A stretch of DNA of 64,000 nucleotides, from assembly GCA_014728295.1 (NCBI GenBank), contig WJLW01000050.1, positions 1 to 64,000 on the forward strand, given 5' to 3'. This document shows, one piece after another, positions 45,508 to 54,457 of this stretch. Origin of the DNA: Chitinivibrionales bacterium (lineage in GTDB: Bacteria > Fibrobacterota > Chitinivibrionia > Chitinivibrionales > WJKA01). The position numbers and the translations under genes were made by a program. The notes beneath the pieces were generated by a model, which was not told the origin of the DNA, did not search any database, and saw only the letters and a list, made by a program, of their open reading frames with translations. Positions within the stretch are counted from its first letter, which is position 1. Every line of letters begins with the position of its first letter.

Positions 45508-48500
45508 ATGAAGCAACCGCAAGCCATTCGCGTCAAGGGTGCGCACCAAAACAATCTAAAAAATCTTGACATAGACATCCCGCTTAACAAGCTGACCGTC
45601 ATTACCGGCGTTAGCGGTTCCGGCAAATCATCACTGGCTTTCGATACGGTTTATGCCGAAGGACAGCGCCGGTACGTGGAAACATTTTCATCCTACGCCC
45701 GGCAATTTCTGGATCGCATGGATAAGCCTCAAGTTGAGCGCATCGACGGCATACCCCCGGCGATTGCCATTGACCAGACCAATCCGGTACGCACTTCGCG
45801 TTCAACCGTCGGTACGATGACCGAGTTGAATGATCATCTCAAGCTGCTTTTTGCCAAGGCGGCACGGCTGTATTGCCATTCCTGCGGCAAGGCGGTATGC
45901 AGAGATTCCGCCGATTCCGTCTGGAAAACGCTTTCCAAAAGCATGGCGGACGCCGATGTGTCGACAAAGTCCTCGGGCCTCCTGATTGCATTCCCCGTGA
46001 GAATCCCCGAGAATTATGCACGGGACGAAATTGTACAAAATCTCAAACGTCAAGGTTACTCCCGTATTCACTGCGAGCGCGGCGACGAACTGGAAGTGAT
46101 CCAGGATCGGGTCCCGCTGCTTGCTAAGAACAGAAGCCGCATCATCGAGGATATCGAAGCGGCTTTTCATCACGAGCTTAAGACGGTTATCGCTTATCCG
46201 CTGGATGCAGCCCGTCAAGCACTAGCGCCGTTGCGCTTTTCGGCCGATCTGCACTGTCCGGACTGCGATATTCATTTCAGCGATCCGGTTCCCAACCTGT
46301 TTTCATTCAACTCACCCATCGGAGCATGCGAGACGTGCCGCGGGTTCGGGCGCACAATCGGCGTTGATTTCAACCTGGTCATTCCGGATGAATCTCTTAC
46401 GCTGCGGCAGGGAGCCATTCGCCCGTTCCAGACGGCAAGCTATGCCGAATGCCAGCGAGACCTGCTGCGCGCGGCGCGACGGCGCACGATACCGGTGAAC
46501 ACGCCCTGGCGCGCAATGACGGAGCAGCACCGGCAATGGGTTCTTGACGGCGACGGACGCTGGGAAGATGATAAATGGTACGGTGTGCGTGGTTTTTTCA
46601 AATGGCTCGAATCCAAAGCATACAAGATGCACATCCGCGTCCTGCTCTCGAAATATCGTGCGTATCACCTGTGTGAAAAATGCAACGGCGCCCGACTCAA
46701 GCCCGATGCGCTGCGTTGGCGTATCGGCCCGGGCACGGGACGCACGGTGCATGAGGTTATGCTGATGCCGATTGACGAGCTGCAGGGCTTTTTTTCCAGA
46801 CTGCCCCTGCCGCGATCATTCGATGAAGCCGGGGATGTGCTGCTGCGTGAAGTGCGCTTTCGAATCGACTATCTGGTCGACGTGGGACTGGGCTATCTCA
46901 CGCTCGATCGGCAATCCCGCACGCTGAGCGGGGGTGAAGTGCAGCGGATCAACTTGACGACTGCGCTGGGCGCCTCGCTGGTCAATACGCTTTTCGTGCT
47001 GGATGAGCCGAGCATCGGGCTGCACACGCGTGATATCGGACGACTCATCGGCATACTGCACAAACTGCGCGATGCCGGGAATACGCTTATTGTTGTCGAG
47101 CACGATCCCGAGGTGATGCGGGCCGCCGATCGCGTGCTTGATCTGGGGCCCGGTCCCGGCGAGCACGGCGGGCGGATCATCTTCTTCGGCAATCAGCGTC
47201 AATTGCACGCGTCAAGGTCGTCCCTGACCGCACAGTATCTGCGGGGGGAGAAGCTGGTTTCGATGGAAGTGACTGGGTGCGACGGCGACTGCGGCACTGC
47301 GCTAACAATTCGTCGTGCCGCCGAGCACAATTTGAAGAACATCGACGTAACCGTTCCCCTGCACAAGCTGGTTGGCATCACCGGCGTCAGCGGCTCGGGA
47401 AAATCGACGCTCGTTCAGGACATCCTGTATCGTGCACTGCGCCGGCTCAAAGCGCGTCCGGTTGAATCGGCGGGAATGCATGCCGGCGTCGAAGGTCACG
47501 CCCATATCCGTGACGTCGTGCTGGTCGATCAGTCGCCGATCGGCCGAACCGCTCGTTCAAATCCGGTCAGCCATGTAGGTGCATTTGATATCATCAGGTT
47601 GATTTATGCGTCACAACCCCGGGCCCGGGAGCGGGGGTACACGACCGGGACATTCAGTTTCAATTCCGGCCGGGGGCGCTGCCCGACCTGCAGCGGCTCG
47701 GGATTTGAACATGTTGAGATGCAGTTTCTCAGTGACGTCTATCTGCGCTGTCCGGACTGTAACGGCCGACGCTTTCGAAACGAGGTGCTGGATATCAGCC
47801 TTGGCGGGAAAAGCATTGCCGATGTACTCGAGATGACGGTTGACGATGCCTGCTGGTTTTTTGCACATGAAAAGAAAGTTGCAAAATTTCTGGCGCCATT
47901 GCAGGATGTCGGATTGGGGTACATGCGTCTGGGACAGCCCTTACCCACCCTGAGCGGGGGTGAAGCGCAGCGGTTGAAGCTGGCGGGACATCTTGCCGAT
48001 CAGAAAATGCCGGCGAACGCCAAGGATGGAACGCTTTTCCTGTTCGATGAGCCCACCACCGGATTGCATTTTGACGACATCGCCACCTTGCTCAAGGCCT
48101 TTTTGCAGTTGCGCGAACGCGGTCATTCCCTGGTGATTATCGAACACAATCTCGACGTTGTTGCCGCCTGCGACTGGCTGATCGATCTCGGACCCGAAGG
48201 GGGGGACGCGGGCGGCGACGTTGTTGCTGCCGGGAAACCCGGCGACGTTGCGCATGCAGCTTCAAGTCATACCGGGCGTGCGCTTAAGCACTACTTCGCA
48301 AATCGCGCAAAACGATACGCTTCTCATCCGGCGCAGCAGCCCGAAATCGTGCAGGAAGCGGCTCCGGCCTGCGGGAGCACCAACGTGATCACAATTTACC
48401 GGGCCAGGGAACACAATCTCAAGAATATCGATATTTCGATTCCGCGCGATGCCTTTACGGTGATAACCGGCGTCAGCGGAAGCGGCAAGAGTACCGTTGC

Positions 48501-51006
48501 GTTTGATATCCTCTTTGCGGAGGGGCAGCGGCGCTATCTGGAGTCGCTAAACGCGTATGCGCGGCAGTTTGTGCAACCAGCTTCCCGGCCCGATGTAGAC
48601 AGTATCAGTGGCGTCCCCCCAACCGTTGCCATCGAGCAGCGTACCAGCCGGGGAGGTCGCAAAAGCACCGTGGCGACGGTAACGGAACTCTATCATTTCC
48701 TGCGACTGCTTTTTGTCAAGCTTGGTACGCAGTATTGCCCCGACTGCAAGGTTGCCGTGCATGAGCAGACCTTCGAGTCGATACTCGATTCTTTGTCGAA
48801 ACGATATCGCAACAGGAACATTCGTTTGCTGGCTCCACTGGTGATCGCCCGGAAAGGTCTGTACAACGATCTGGCTGCATGGGCGTTGAGCAAAGGGTTT
48901 GCAGAATTACGTGTCGACGGCGAAATGCTCCCGACTGATGCCTGGCCAAGGCTGGATCGTTATCGGGAGCATTCGATCGAGTTGCCGGTTGGTGAAGGTG
49001 TCGTAAGTCTTGCACGGGAATCTGAATTGGCGTCGTTGCTGCAACGCTGTCTGGAATTTGGAAAGGGGCGAGCAATCGTCAGGGCGAAAAGCGCCGGAAA
49101 AGGGCGCTCCGTGCGGGAAAGACTTTTTTCAACCAAACGCGCCTGTCCTTGCTGCGAACGCAGCTTTGACGAGCTCGATCCGCGTCTGTTTTCCTTCAAC
49201 TCCCGGCATGGTTGGTGTTCGCGCTGCTTTGGAACCGGCCTTGAAATGCGGGGCTTTGACGAAGAGCAGACCGGCGAGGAAATCTGGTGGAATGAATGGT
49301 GGGAAGGCGAGGAGTCTGCATGCCGGGCCTGCAACGGATTGCGCCTTCGCCCCCATGCGCTTGCCGTGAAATTTCAGGACAGACCCATTACCGATTTTAC
49401 GGCCCTGCCGGTCAACAGGGCCTTGAAGCAATTTAGCTCACTCAAGCTGAAAGGGCGCCAACAGATAATTGCGCTGGATATTCGCAACGAGCTAATTTCC
49501 CGCCTGTCGTTTCTCAAGCATGTCGGCCTGGGATATCTTACTCTCGATCGTGCGGCTCCCACCCTCAGCGGCGGTGAAGCGCAGCGCATAAGACTGGCGG
49601 CGCAACTGGGCTCCAATCTCAAGGGTGTCTGCTACATCCTCGATGAGCCCACGATCGGTCTGCATTCGCACGACAACGCCATGCTGCTTGAAACATTGGA
49701 TACGCTCAAACGCAAAGGCAATACGATCGTTGTGGTCGAGCATGACGAAGAGACGATCCGACGCGCCAACCATGTTATCGACCTGGGACCGGGCGGCGGC
49801 GAACGCGGCGGACGGCTGATTGCACGGGGGAATATCACCAAGCTGCTGAAGGATAAAAATTCAATCACCGGGCGTTACCTCAAGCACCCCTTGCGTCACC
49901 CGCTCAACGGCGCCCGCCGCATATCGTCACGATCACTCAACGGCAAACCGGTTCTGACTGTTTTAGCGGCAAAGCTGCATAACCTGAGAAGCATTAACGT
50001 GAAATTTCCCGTTGGCGCGCTCGTCTGTGTTACGGGGATATCCGGCAGCGGCAAGAGCACCCTGGTCCGGGACATTCTGCATGATAATCTCGATATGCTG
50101 CGCTCCCGCAAACATAAACGCACAGCGGCTTTTTCATTGCGAGGTTGTGATTCGATTGACGGCGTCGAGCACATTTCCCGTGTTCTGGAGGTGGACCAGC
50201 GACCGATCGGGCGCACTCCCCGCAGTTGCCCGGCAACCTACGTCAAAATCTGGGATCGCATTCGCAAATTATTCGCTGCAGCGCCGGAATCTGCGCTCCG
50301 CGGCTATACCGCAAGTCGGTTTTCCTTCAACGTCAAGCAGGGCCGTTGTCCGGCGTGTGAGGGGCAGGGCATGATAAAAATCGAAATGAGCTTTCTGCCC
50401 AACGTCAGCGTAGTATGCGAGGTCTGCGGCGGCAATCGCTTTACTCGAGAGACGCGTGAGGTGCTGTTCAAAGGCAAGTCGGCAGCAGAAGTACTGCACA
50501 TGAGCATTGACGAGGGGGTAGGCTTTTTTGAGGCTCATCCGGCAATCCATCATACGCTCAAGCTGCTGCAGGATGTCGGGCTGGGCTATCTCACGCTCGG
50601 GCAGCAGAGCCCCACCCTCAGCGGTGGTGAGGCGCAGCGTATCAAGCTGGTCACCGAGCTGGCCAAAGCACAGCGCCCGACGCGCTCGGAGCGTCAGAAT
50701 CGCAAAACCGCCTTGCAGCATACGCTCTATGTTCTTGACGAACCAACTATCGGTCTGCACATGGCTGATGTCGAAAAACTGATTCTGGTGCTGCACCGGC
50801 TGGTTGACGCGGGCAATACGGTTGTTGTCGTCGAGCATAATCTTGATATAATCGCCGAGGCGGACTGGATCATCGATCTGGGGCCGCACGGCGGTGAACA
50901 CGGCGGGCGCATTGTTGCGCAGGGAACTCCGGAGCAGGTTGCGCGCAAAACGAAGTCTTCAGTTACGGCTGAGTATTTGAAAGAATTTCTGGCGCAGCGG
51001 AGGTGA
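45508..51006 (+). CDS. uvrA: Double-length UvrA, excinuclease ABC subunit A (four ATPase domains)
   Basis: UvrA scans DNA for bulky damage and loads UvrB. A normal UvrA is about 940 residues; this one has 1832 and is two UvrA halves in tandem. Four Walker A motifs are visible: GVSGSGKSS at 34, GVSGSGKST at 626, GVSGSGKST at 988 and GISGSGKST at 1510. Four LSGGE signatures and four Walker B motifs (VLDEPSIGLH, LFDEPTTGLH, ILDEPTIGLH, VLDEPTIGLH) follow. Cys pairs of zinc modules occur in each half (CPDCDIHF, CPTCSG, CPCCER, CPACEG). ATG 45508 is chosen from the motif alignment (MKQPQAIRVKGAHQNNLKN) with GGAAAAG upstream; an extension to 45355 is open but unlikely. Tandem UvrA proteins are known in Fibrobacter and some other bacteria. 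Alone in its unit. Confidence 0.95.
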   Translation: MKQPQAIRVKGAHQNNLKNLDIDIPLNKLTVITGVSGSGKSSLAFDTVYAEGQRRYVETFSSYARQFLDRMDKPQVERIDGIPPAIAIDQTNPVRTSRSTVGTMTELNDHLKLLFAKAARLYCHSCGKAVCRDSADSVWKTLSKSMADADVSTKSSGLLIAFPVRIPENYARDEIVQNLKRQGYSRIHCERGDELEVIQDRVPLLAKNRSRIIEDIEAAFHHELKTVIAYPLDAARQALAPLRFSADLHCPDCDIHFSDPVPNLFSFNSPIGACETCRGFGRTIGVDFNLVIPDESLTLRQGAIRPFQTASYAECQRDLLRAARRRTIPVNTPWRAMTEQHRQWVLDGDGRWEDDKWYGVRGFFKWLESKAYKMHIRVLLSKYRAYHLCEKCNGARLKPDALRWRIGPGTGRTVHEVMLMPIDELQGFFSRLPLPRSFDEAGDVLLREVRFRIDYLVDVGLGYLTLDRQSRTLSGGEVQRINLTTALGASLVNTLFVLDEPSIGLHTRDIGRLIGILHKLRDAGNTLIVVEHDPEVMRAADRVLDLGPGPGEHGGRIIFFGNQRQLHASRSSLTAQYLRGEKLVSMEVTGCDGDCGTALTIRRAAEHNLKNIDVTVPLHKLVGITGVSGSGKSTLVQDILYRALRRLKARPVESAGMHAGVEGHAHIRDVVLVDQSPIGRTARSNPVSHVGAFDIIRLIYASQPRARERGYTTGTFSFNSGRGRCPTCSGSGFEHVEMQFLSDVYLRCPDCNGRRFRNEVLDISLGGKSIADVLEMTVDDACWFFAHEKKVAKFLAPLQDVGLGYMRLGQPLPTLSGGEAQRLKLAGHLADQKMPANAKDGTLFLFDEPTTGLHFDDIATLLKAFLQLRERGHSLVIIEHNLDVVAACDWLIDLGPEGGDAGGDVVAAGKPGDVAHAASSHTGRALKHYFANRAKRYASHPAQQPEIVQEAAPACGSTNVITIYRAREHNLKNIDISIPRDAFTVITGVSGSGKSTVAFDILFAEGQRRYLESLNAYARQFVQPASRPDVDSISGVPPTVAIEQRTSRGGRKSTVATVTELYHFLRLLFVKLGTQYCPDCKVAVHEQTFESILDSLSKRYRNRNIRLLAPLVIARKGLYNDLAAWALSKGFAELRVDGEMLPTDAWPRLDRYREHSIELPVGEGVVSLARESELASLLQRCLEFGKGRAIVRAKSAGKGRSVRERLFSTKRACPCCERSFDELDPRLFSFNSRHGWCSRCFGTGLEMRGFDEEQTGEEIWWNEWWEGEESACRACNGLRLRPHALAVKFQDRPITDFTALPVNRALKQFSSLKLKGRQQIIALDIRNELISRLSFLKHVGLGYLTLDRAAPTLSGGEAQRIRLAAQLGSNLKGVCYILDEPTIGLHSHDNAMLLETLDTLKRKGNTIVVVEHDEETIRRANHVIDLGPGGGERGGRLIARGNITKLLKDKNSITGRYLKHPLRHPLNGARRISSRSLNGKPVLTVLAAKLHNLRSINVKFPVGALVCVTGISGSGKSTLVRDILHDNLDMLRSRKHKRTAAFSLRGCDSIDGVEHISRVLEVDQRPIGRTPRSCPATYVKIWDRIRKLFAAAPESALRGYTASRFSFNVKQGRCPACEGQGMIKIEMSFLPNVSVVCEVCGGNRFTRETREVLFKGKSAAEVLHMSIDEGVGFFEAHPAIHHTLKLLQDVGLGYLTLGQQSPTLSGGEAQRIKLVTELAKAQRPTRSERQNRKTALQHTLYVLDEPTIGLHMADVEKLILVLHRLVDAGNTVVVVEHNLDIIAEADWIIDLGPHGGEHGGRIVAQGTPEQVARKTKSSVTAEYLKEFLAQRR

Positions 51007-51207
51007 ATATGGCAATTGCGTGGGTAACGATAACCGGAGAGGATGGTTTCTTGGTTTCTAAGTGCTTATCTCGCTTTTTCCGCTCCTCATGCCCCCTTAT
51101 TATGATTGAGTGCTCTTCGCAAATCCTCTTTCATCCATTATATTAATAGTCACAAGCAGGACGCCCCGCTCGATTCACAAACACCCACCTTTAAGCAGGA
51201 TGGCGTT

Positions 51208-52821
51208 ATGAAAAAATTGGTTATTATAATTCTGGCAGTGATCTCCGTTGGCGCTCAATCCGGCACGCATGATCGTCTCCTGGTCAGCTTAGCACAGGAA
51301 GATCCTGAAAATCCCGTTGCGCCCAAGCGCCCCCGGCTTGAGGAGCTGGATATTGATTTCGCCGGACACCCGCATGAAGGCCAGGCACAGGCAATCGTAA
51401 CGCCGCGCATGCTCTCCCGGCTGCGCACGATGGGCTATGGCGCAACGATACTGAAGGAAGAGGCGGATGCAACCTATGCGATACCTGATTATTTTCACTT
51501 TCCCGAAGAAACGTTTGACAAACTGGAATTGCTGCATGCCCGGTATCCTGACATCTCGGTGTATGACACTGTAGGATTCACTCAACGCGAAAAACGACCT
51601 ATTGTCAGATTCATCATCTCGCGCAACGCCGGCACGCGTGAGGATGAACCATCCGCCCTGTTCAACGGCATGACGCATGCGCGCGAGCCGCTGGGCAATG
51701 AAATCTGCCTCTACGCCATAGAGCAGATATTGGAGCAGTATCTGCTTGACGATCAGGTTACCCGCTGGGTAGATTCCATGGAAGTGCATTTTGTGCCGAT
51801 CCTGAATGTCGACGGCTATCAGTACATGGTCGAAAATGCCTCGAGCAGTCCCTGGTGGCGCAAAAATTTGCGGGACAATGATAATAACGGCGGTGATTTC
51901 GACAGGATTCGGGACGGAGTCGATCTGAATCGCAACTGGGACTGGAACTGGAGTTCGGGCGGCAGCACCGATAAAACCAGTTGGACGTATCGCGGGTCGT
52001 CCGGTGGATCGGAGGCTGAAATCAAGGCTATGGAACGCATTGTGCTCGAACGCAAATACGTCGTTGGAATATCATATCACAGCTACGGACAAAAAATTAT
52101 GCGGCCCTATTCAATCAACGGCAAAAGGCCGCCGGACTGGCCAACCATCGAGAATGTCGGCGCAGCTTTGGCCGATGCGATTGGCGGGTATGCAAAGACA
52201 TCGCTAGCCGGCTATGGCCAAAGCTCTTGCTGGCTGCACGGCGCCGGCGGCATGCTGGACTTTCTTGCCGAGACGGCAACAGAATTCATTCCCGGACGCA
52301 ACGAGATGGAGTCTGAGCGTGAAAAAAATTACAACGGCATCAAGTACCTGCTTGAGCGCTGTTTTTATGCAGGTATTACCGGGCATGTCAAAGATGCACG
52401 CACCGGCGATCCGTTGAGCGCCGAAGTGGAGGTGCTCGGATTAACCGGCGACAACGTTGATCCGCGCACGAGTGACAGACAGTTCGGACGCTTCTTCCGC
52501 CTGCTGAAAAAAGGGACGTACTCTATCGAGGTCTCCGGAAGCGGATACCTTTCACAGACCGTTACCGGTATCAACGTTGTTGACGATTCACTCACCTATG
52601 TCAAGGTTGATCTCGTACCGACCAGCACGATGCTGGCGCATCGTGAACGATTGACCGGGCGCAGTGCAATGGAAGGTGCGGATGTTTGTCTGTTTTCGTT
52701 GAACGGCAGAACAATCAATCGCCCCGATCGGCGCACCCGTGCCACCGCGATTGCTCCCGGAGTGTACCTATACACCGAGGCGGCCTCCCGAAAAGCCGGC
52801 ATGGCGTTCGTTGCGCCTTAG
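51208..52821 (+). CDS. Secreted M14 zinc carboxypeptidase with regulatory-like domain and a possible type IX sorting tail
   Basis: The 537-residue protein starts at ATG 51208 (AGGATGG upstream) with a signal peptide (LVIIILAVISVGA). The M14 catalytic core uses the zinc motif HARE (His157, Glu160), the third ligand His291 in SYHSYG and the probable catalytic Glu355 in LAETATEF, with HFVPILNVDGYQ and GVDLNRNW typical of the family. Around residues 390-475 is a CarboxypepD_reg-like beta domain (GHVKDARTGDPLSAEVEVLG). The last 60 residues end with SLNGRTINRPD...APGVYLYT, similar to type IX C-terminal sorting domains. With SprA present in the window this is a candidate type IX client. Confidence 0.88.
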   Translation: MKKLVIIILAVISVGAQSGTHDRLLVSLAQEDPENPVAPKRPRLEELDIDFAGHPHEGQAQAIVTPRMLSRLRTMGYGATILKEEADATYAIPDYFHFPEETFDKLELLHARYPDISVYDTVGFTQREKRPIVRFIISRNAGTREDEPSALFNGMTHAREPLGNEICLYAIEQILEQYLLDDQVTRWVDSMEVHFVPILNVDGYQYMVENASSSPWWRKNLRDNDNNGGDFDRIRDGVDLNRNWDWNWSSGGSTDKTSWTYRGSSGGSEAEIKAMERIVLERKYVVGISYHSYGQKIMRPYSINGKRPPDWPTIENVGAALADAIGGYAKTSLAGYGQSSCWLHGAGGMLDFLAETATEFIPGRNEMESEREKNYNGIKYLLERCFYAGITGHVKDARTGDPLSAEVEVLGLTGDNVDPRTSDRQFGRFFRLLKKGTYSIEVSGSGYLSQTVTGINVVDDSLTYVKVDLVPTSTMLAHRERLTGRSAMEGADVCLFSLNGRTINRPDRRTRATAIAPGVYLYTEAASRKAGMAFVAP

Positions 52822-52845
52822 AACTGGGCGCGATTGCGTGCAACC

Positions 52846-52865
52846 CAGCCGGGGAACGCCGGCTG
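52846..52865. terminator. Hairpin between convergent genes, possible terminator
   Basis: CAGCCGG (52846-52852) and CCGGCTG (52859-52865) form a perfect 7-bp stem with a 6-base loop between the stops of the M14 gene and the minus-strand membrane-protein gene. No U tract follows in either direction, so function is uncertain. Confidence 0.35.
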
Positions 52866-52894
52866 TCTAATCAACCGCAATGCGTATCTGCTGA

Positions 52895-53401
52895 TCAAAA
52901 CTCGATTTCCAACGACAAACTATTCACCCCGATCTGCAACGACACTCGATCAAGCCTCTGTTCATATTCTGCTTTTTTCTTGCTGCCGATACCCTTGAGC
53001 ACCGACCCGGTTGCGGTTAATGGAATGCCAACCAGAATTCCGACGTAGCCAAGAAATACCAGAAACAATGCATCCGCCTCCTCCTTGTTTGAGAGACTCA
53101 TCAAGCCGGAAATGTACATCACGCCGCCCGCACTCAGCGAAATGATGCCGGGTATTTGTAATCCCCTTCCGGTAGCGTGCATTTTGGTGTACGTCTTGAG
53201 TTTGTCCCGCAACTCTTCCCGGGTATATTCCGGATCGGTATAGCCGGACCGGGCAACAACAGCATCACTGCCGATGCGCTCGTCTTCTACAGAGATGACA
53301 TCTTCTTCTTCGTCAACGATAATAATTTCCTGTGCGGCTATACAGGCCCAGCCAACTGCCAGCAAGAGATAGAATTTTATGTCGACCATTCCCCTGTTCA
53401 C
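52895..53401 (-). CDS. Exported membrane protein of unknown function, coupled to the XRE regulator
   Basis: The 168-residue frame can start at GTG 53401, overlapping the stop of the upstream gene (GTGA), or at ATG 53389. A signal sequence (FYLLLAVGWACIAAQ) is followed by an acidic segment (IIIVDEEEDVISVEDE) and two hydrophobic helices (IPGIISLSAGGVMYISGLM and LFLVFLGYVGILVGIPLTATG). The C-terminus ends in short strands with a final Phe. No family recognised. The overlap suggests translational coupling with the regulator. Confidence 0.65.
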   Translation of the reverse strand: MNRGMVDIKFYLLLAVGWACIAAQEIIIVDEEEDVISVEDERIGSDAVVARSGYTDPEYTREELRDKLKTYTKMHATGRGLQIPGIISLSAGGVMYISGLMSLSNKEEADALFLVFLGYVGILVGIPLTATGSVLKGIGSKKKAEYEQRLDRVSLQIGVNSLSLEIEF

Positions 53402-54180
53402 ACTTTTTGCTTAACGTCAAGCAATTTGATGTCGTGCAGCAGTTCACCCGACGGTTTGTTGATATTGATTTTCATCAACGTGTCATCAATTTCCCAGGTA
53501 AAGGGCATGTCCAGATCGTATTCGAAATCGATAATATTATTTTGAAGCTTCTGCTCCAGTTCGCCGGCAAAGTCCTCCAGCACCAGTATCGCAATATTTT
53601 CGATCCGTTCGCAACTGAACACATCTCCGCGTGCAAAGGCGATGCGCTCCTGCTTTTCCTCCTCCGGCAAGTGCGAAGCAAGCATCTCGCGTTCATATTT
53701 TTTGAACAGCTCATTGTGCAGTTTGAATAAGTATTCATCAAAGGCAAAGCTGGATGTGTTATGATCGCAAAAATGATAGAGTGCGGTAGTTGACAGGTAC
53801 AACACGACGTTACGTTCGGTCAGTGAAAATGCGCTTTCGGCAAATAGCTTTTCGGCTTTGGTCGGATCGACACTTCGGGCCGGGTCGAGGATGAACTTTC
53901 TGATTGCGGGATAGGTTGCCTGCGAAGCCAACTCCGCCCGCCTGGCCTCCCTGGCATCGGCAATCTCTTGCGACGTGGGTTGGCGCGGCTTCTCTCCGGT
54001 AAACACTTCCGGCTCAAGACCAAAGGCGGCAGCAAAATAGGCTACAGCCTTCTCGGATGTCTGGTGCGGCTGTTCGATACAGGCAATGAGCAGCTCCGGC
54101 ACGCCAAGTTTGCCGGCCAGGTCGGCCTGCGTGAGATTGGCCTGTTCCCGGTTCTTTTTAACCAATTCTGCAAGAGTCAT
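53398..54180 (-). CDS. XRE-family DNA-binding protein with a C-terminal helical domain
   Basis: Starting at ATG 54180 with GTGGAT upstream, the product has 260 residues. Residues about 1-60 form a Cro/CI helix-turn-helix (LTQADLAGKLGVPELLIACIEQ, then AVAYFAAAFGLEPEVFTG). The rest is helical and polar (EKLFAESAFSLTERN, YLFKLHNELFKKYEREML) with no known ligand-binding motif. It is followed by the exported membrane protein in a coupled pair, an arrangement that suggests regulator plus envelope target. A different upstream start at 54213 is less likely. Confidence 0.75.
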   Translation of the reverse strand: MTLAELVKKNREQANLTQADLAGKLGVPELLIACIEQPHQTSEKAVAYFAAAFGLEPEVFTGEKPRQPTSQEIADAREARRAELASQATYPAIRKFILDPARSVDPTKAEKLFAESAFSLTERNVVLYLSTTALYHFCDHNTSSFAFDEYLFKLHNELFKKYEREMLASHLPEEEKQERIAFARGDVFSCERIENIAILVLEDFAGELEQKLQNNIIDFEYDLDMPFTWEIDDTLMKININKPSGELLHDIKLLDVKQKV

Positions 54181-54245
54181 AGTAAATCCACATGATTCAT
54201 TTTGCAATTTCAACTAGTAACAAAGAATCCGACGTCCTTGTATAA

Positions 54246-54398
54246 TTTAATTTGTGCCGGGTTCATGTTCTTGAGAATGAAACATGGCGTTTTGCGCCGG
54301 GCATCGGCAAACACACCGTGACAATCGTGGATGAAGCAGGTGAAAGCGCAATATGCCTATTGGAAATTCCAGCAAAATTGACGATTATCATTAATTAG
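54246..54398 (+). pseudogene. Remnant resembling the C-terminal domain of penicillin-binding protein 1C
   Basis: In the gap between the XRE gene and the MltF-like gene, a short plus-strand frame between TAA 54243 and TAG 54396 reads HVLENETWRFAPGIG then KHTVTIVDEAGESAICLLEI. The pattern 'W.F.PG.G.HT.T.VDE.G.S' matches the BiPBP_C domain at the end of PBP1C (PbpC). Only about 40-50 codons exist and there is no start codon or ribosome-binding site. A leftover 3' end of a deleted pbpC is the simplest reading; a chance Ig-like match is possible. Confidence 0.4.
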
Positions 54399-54457
54399 TT
54401 GCGTGCGAGTATTAATTTTGTAGAATCGGAACTCGTGCTATAAATCAAGGAGCCGGA

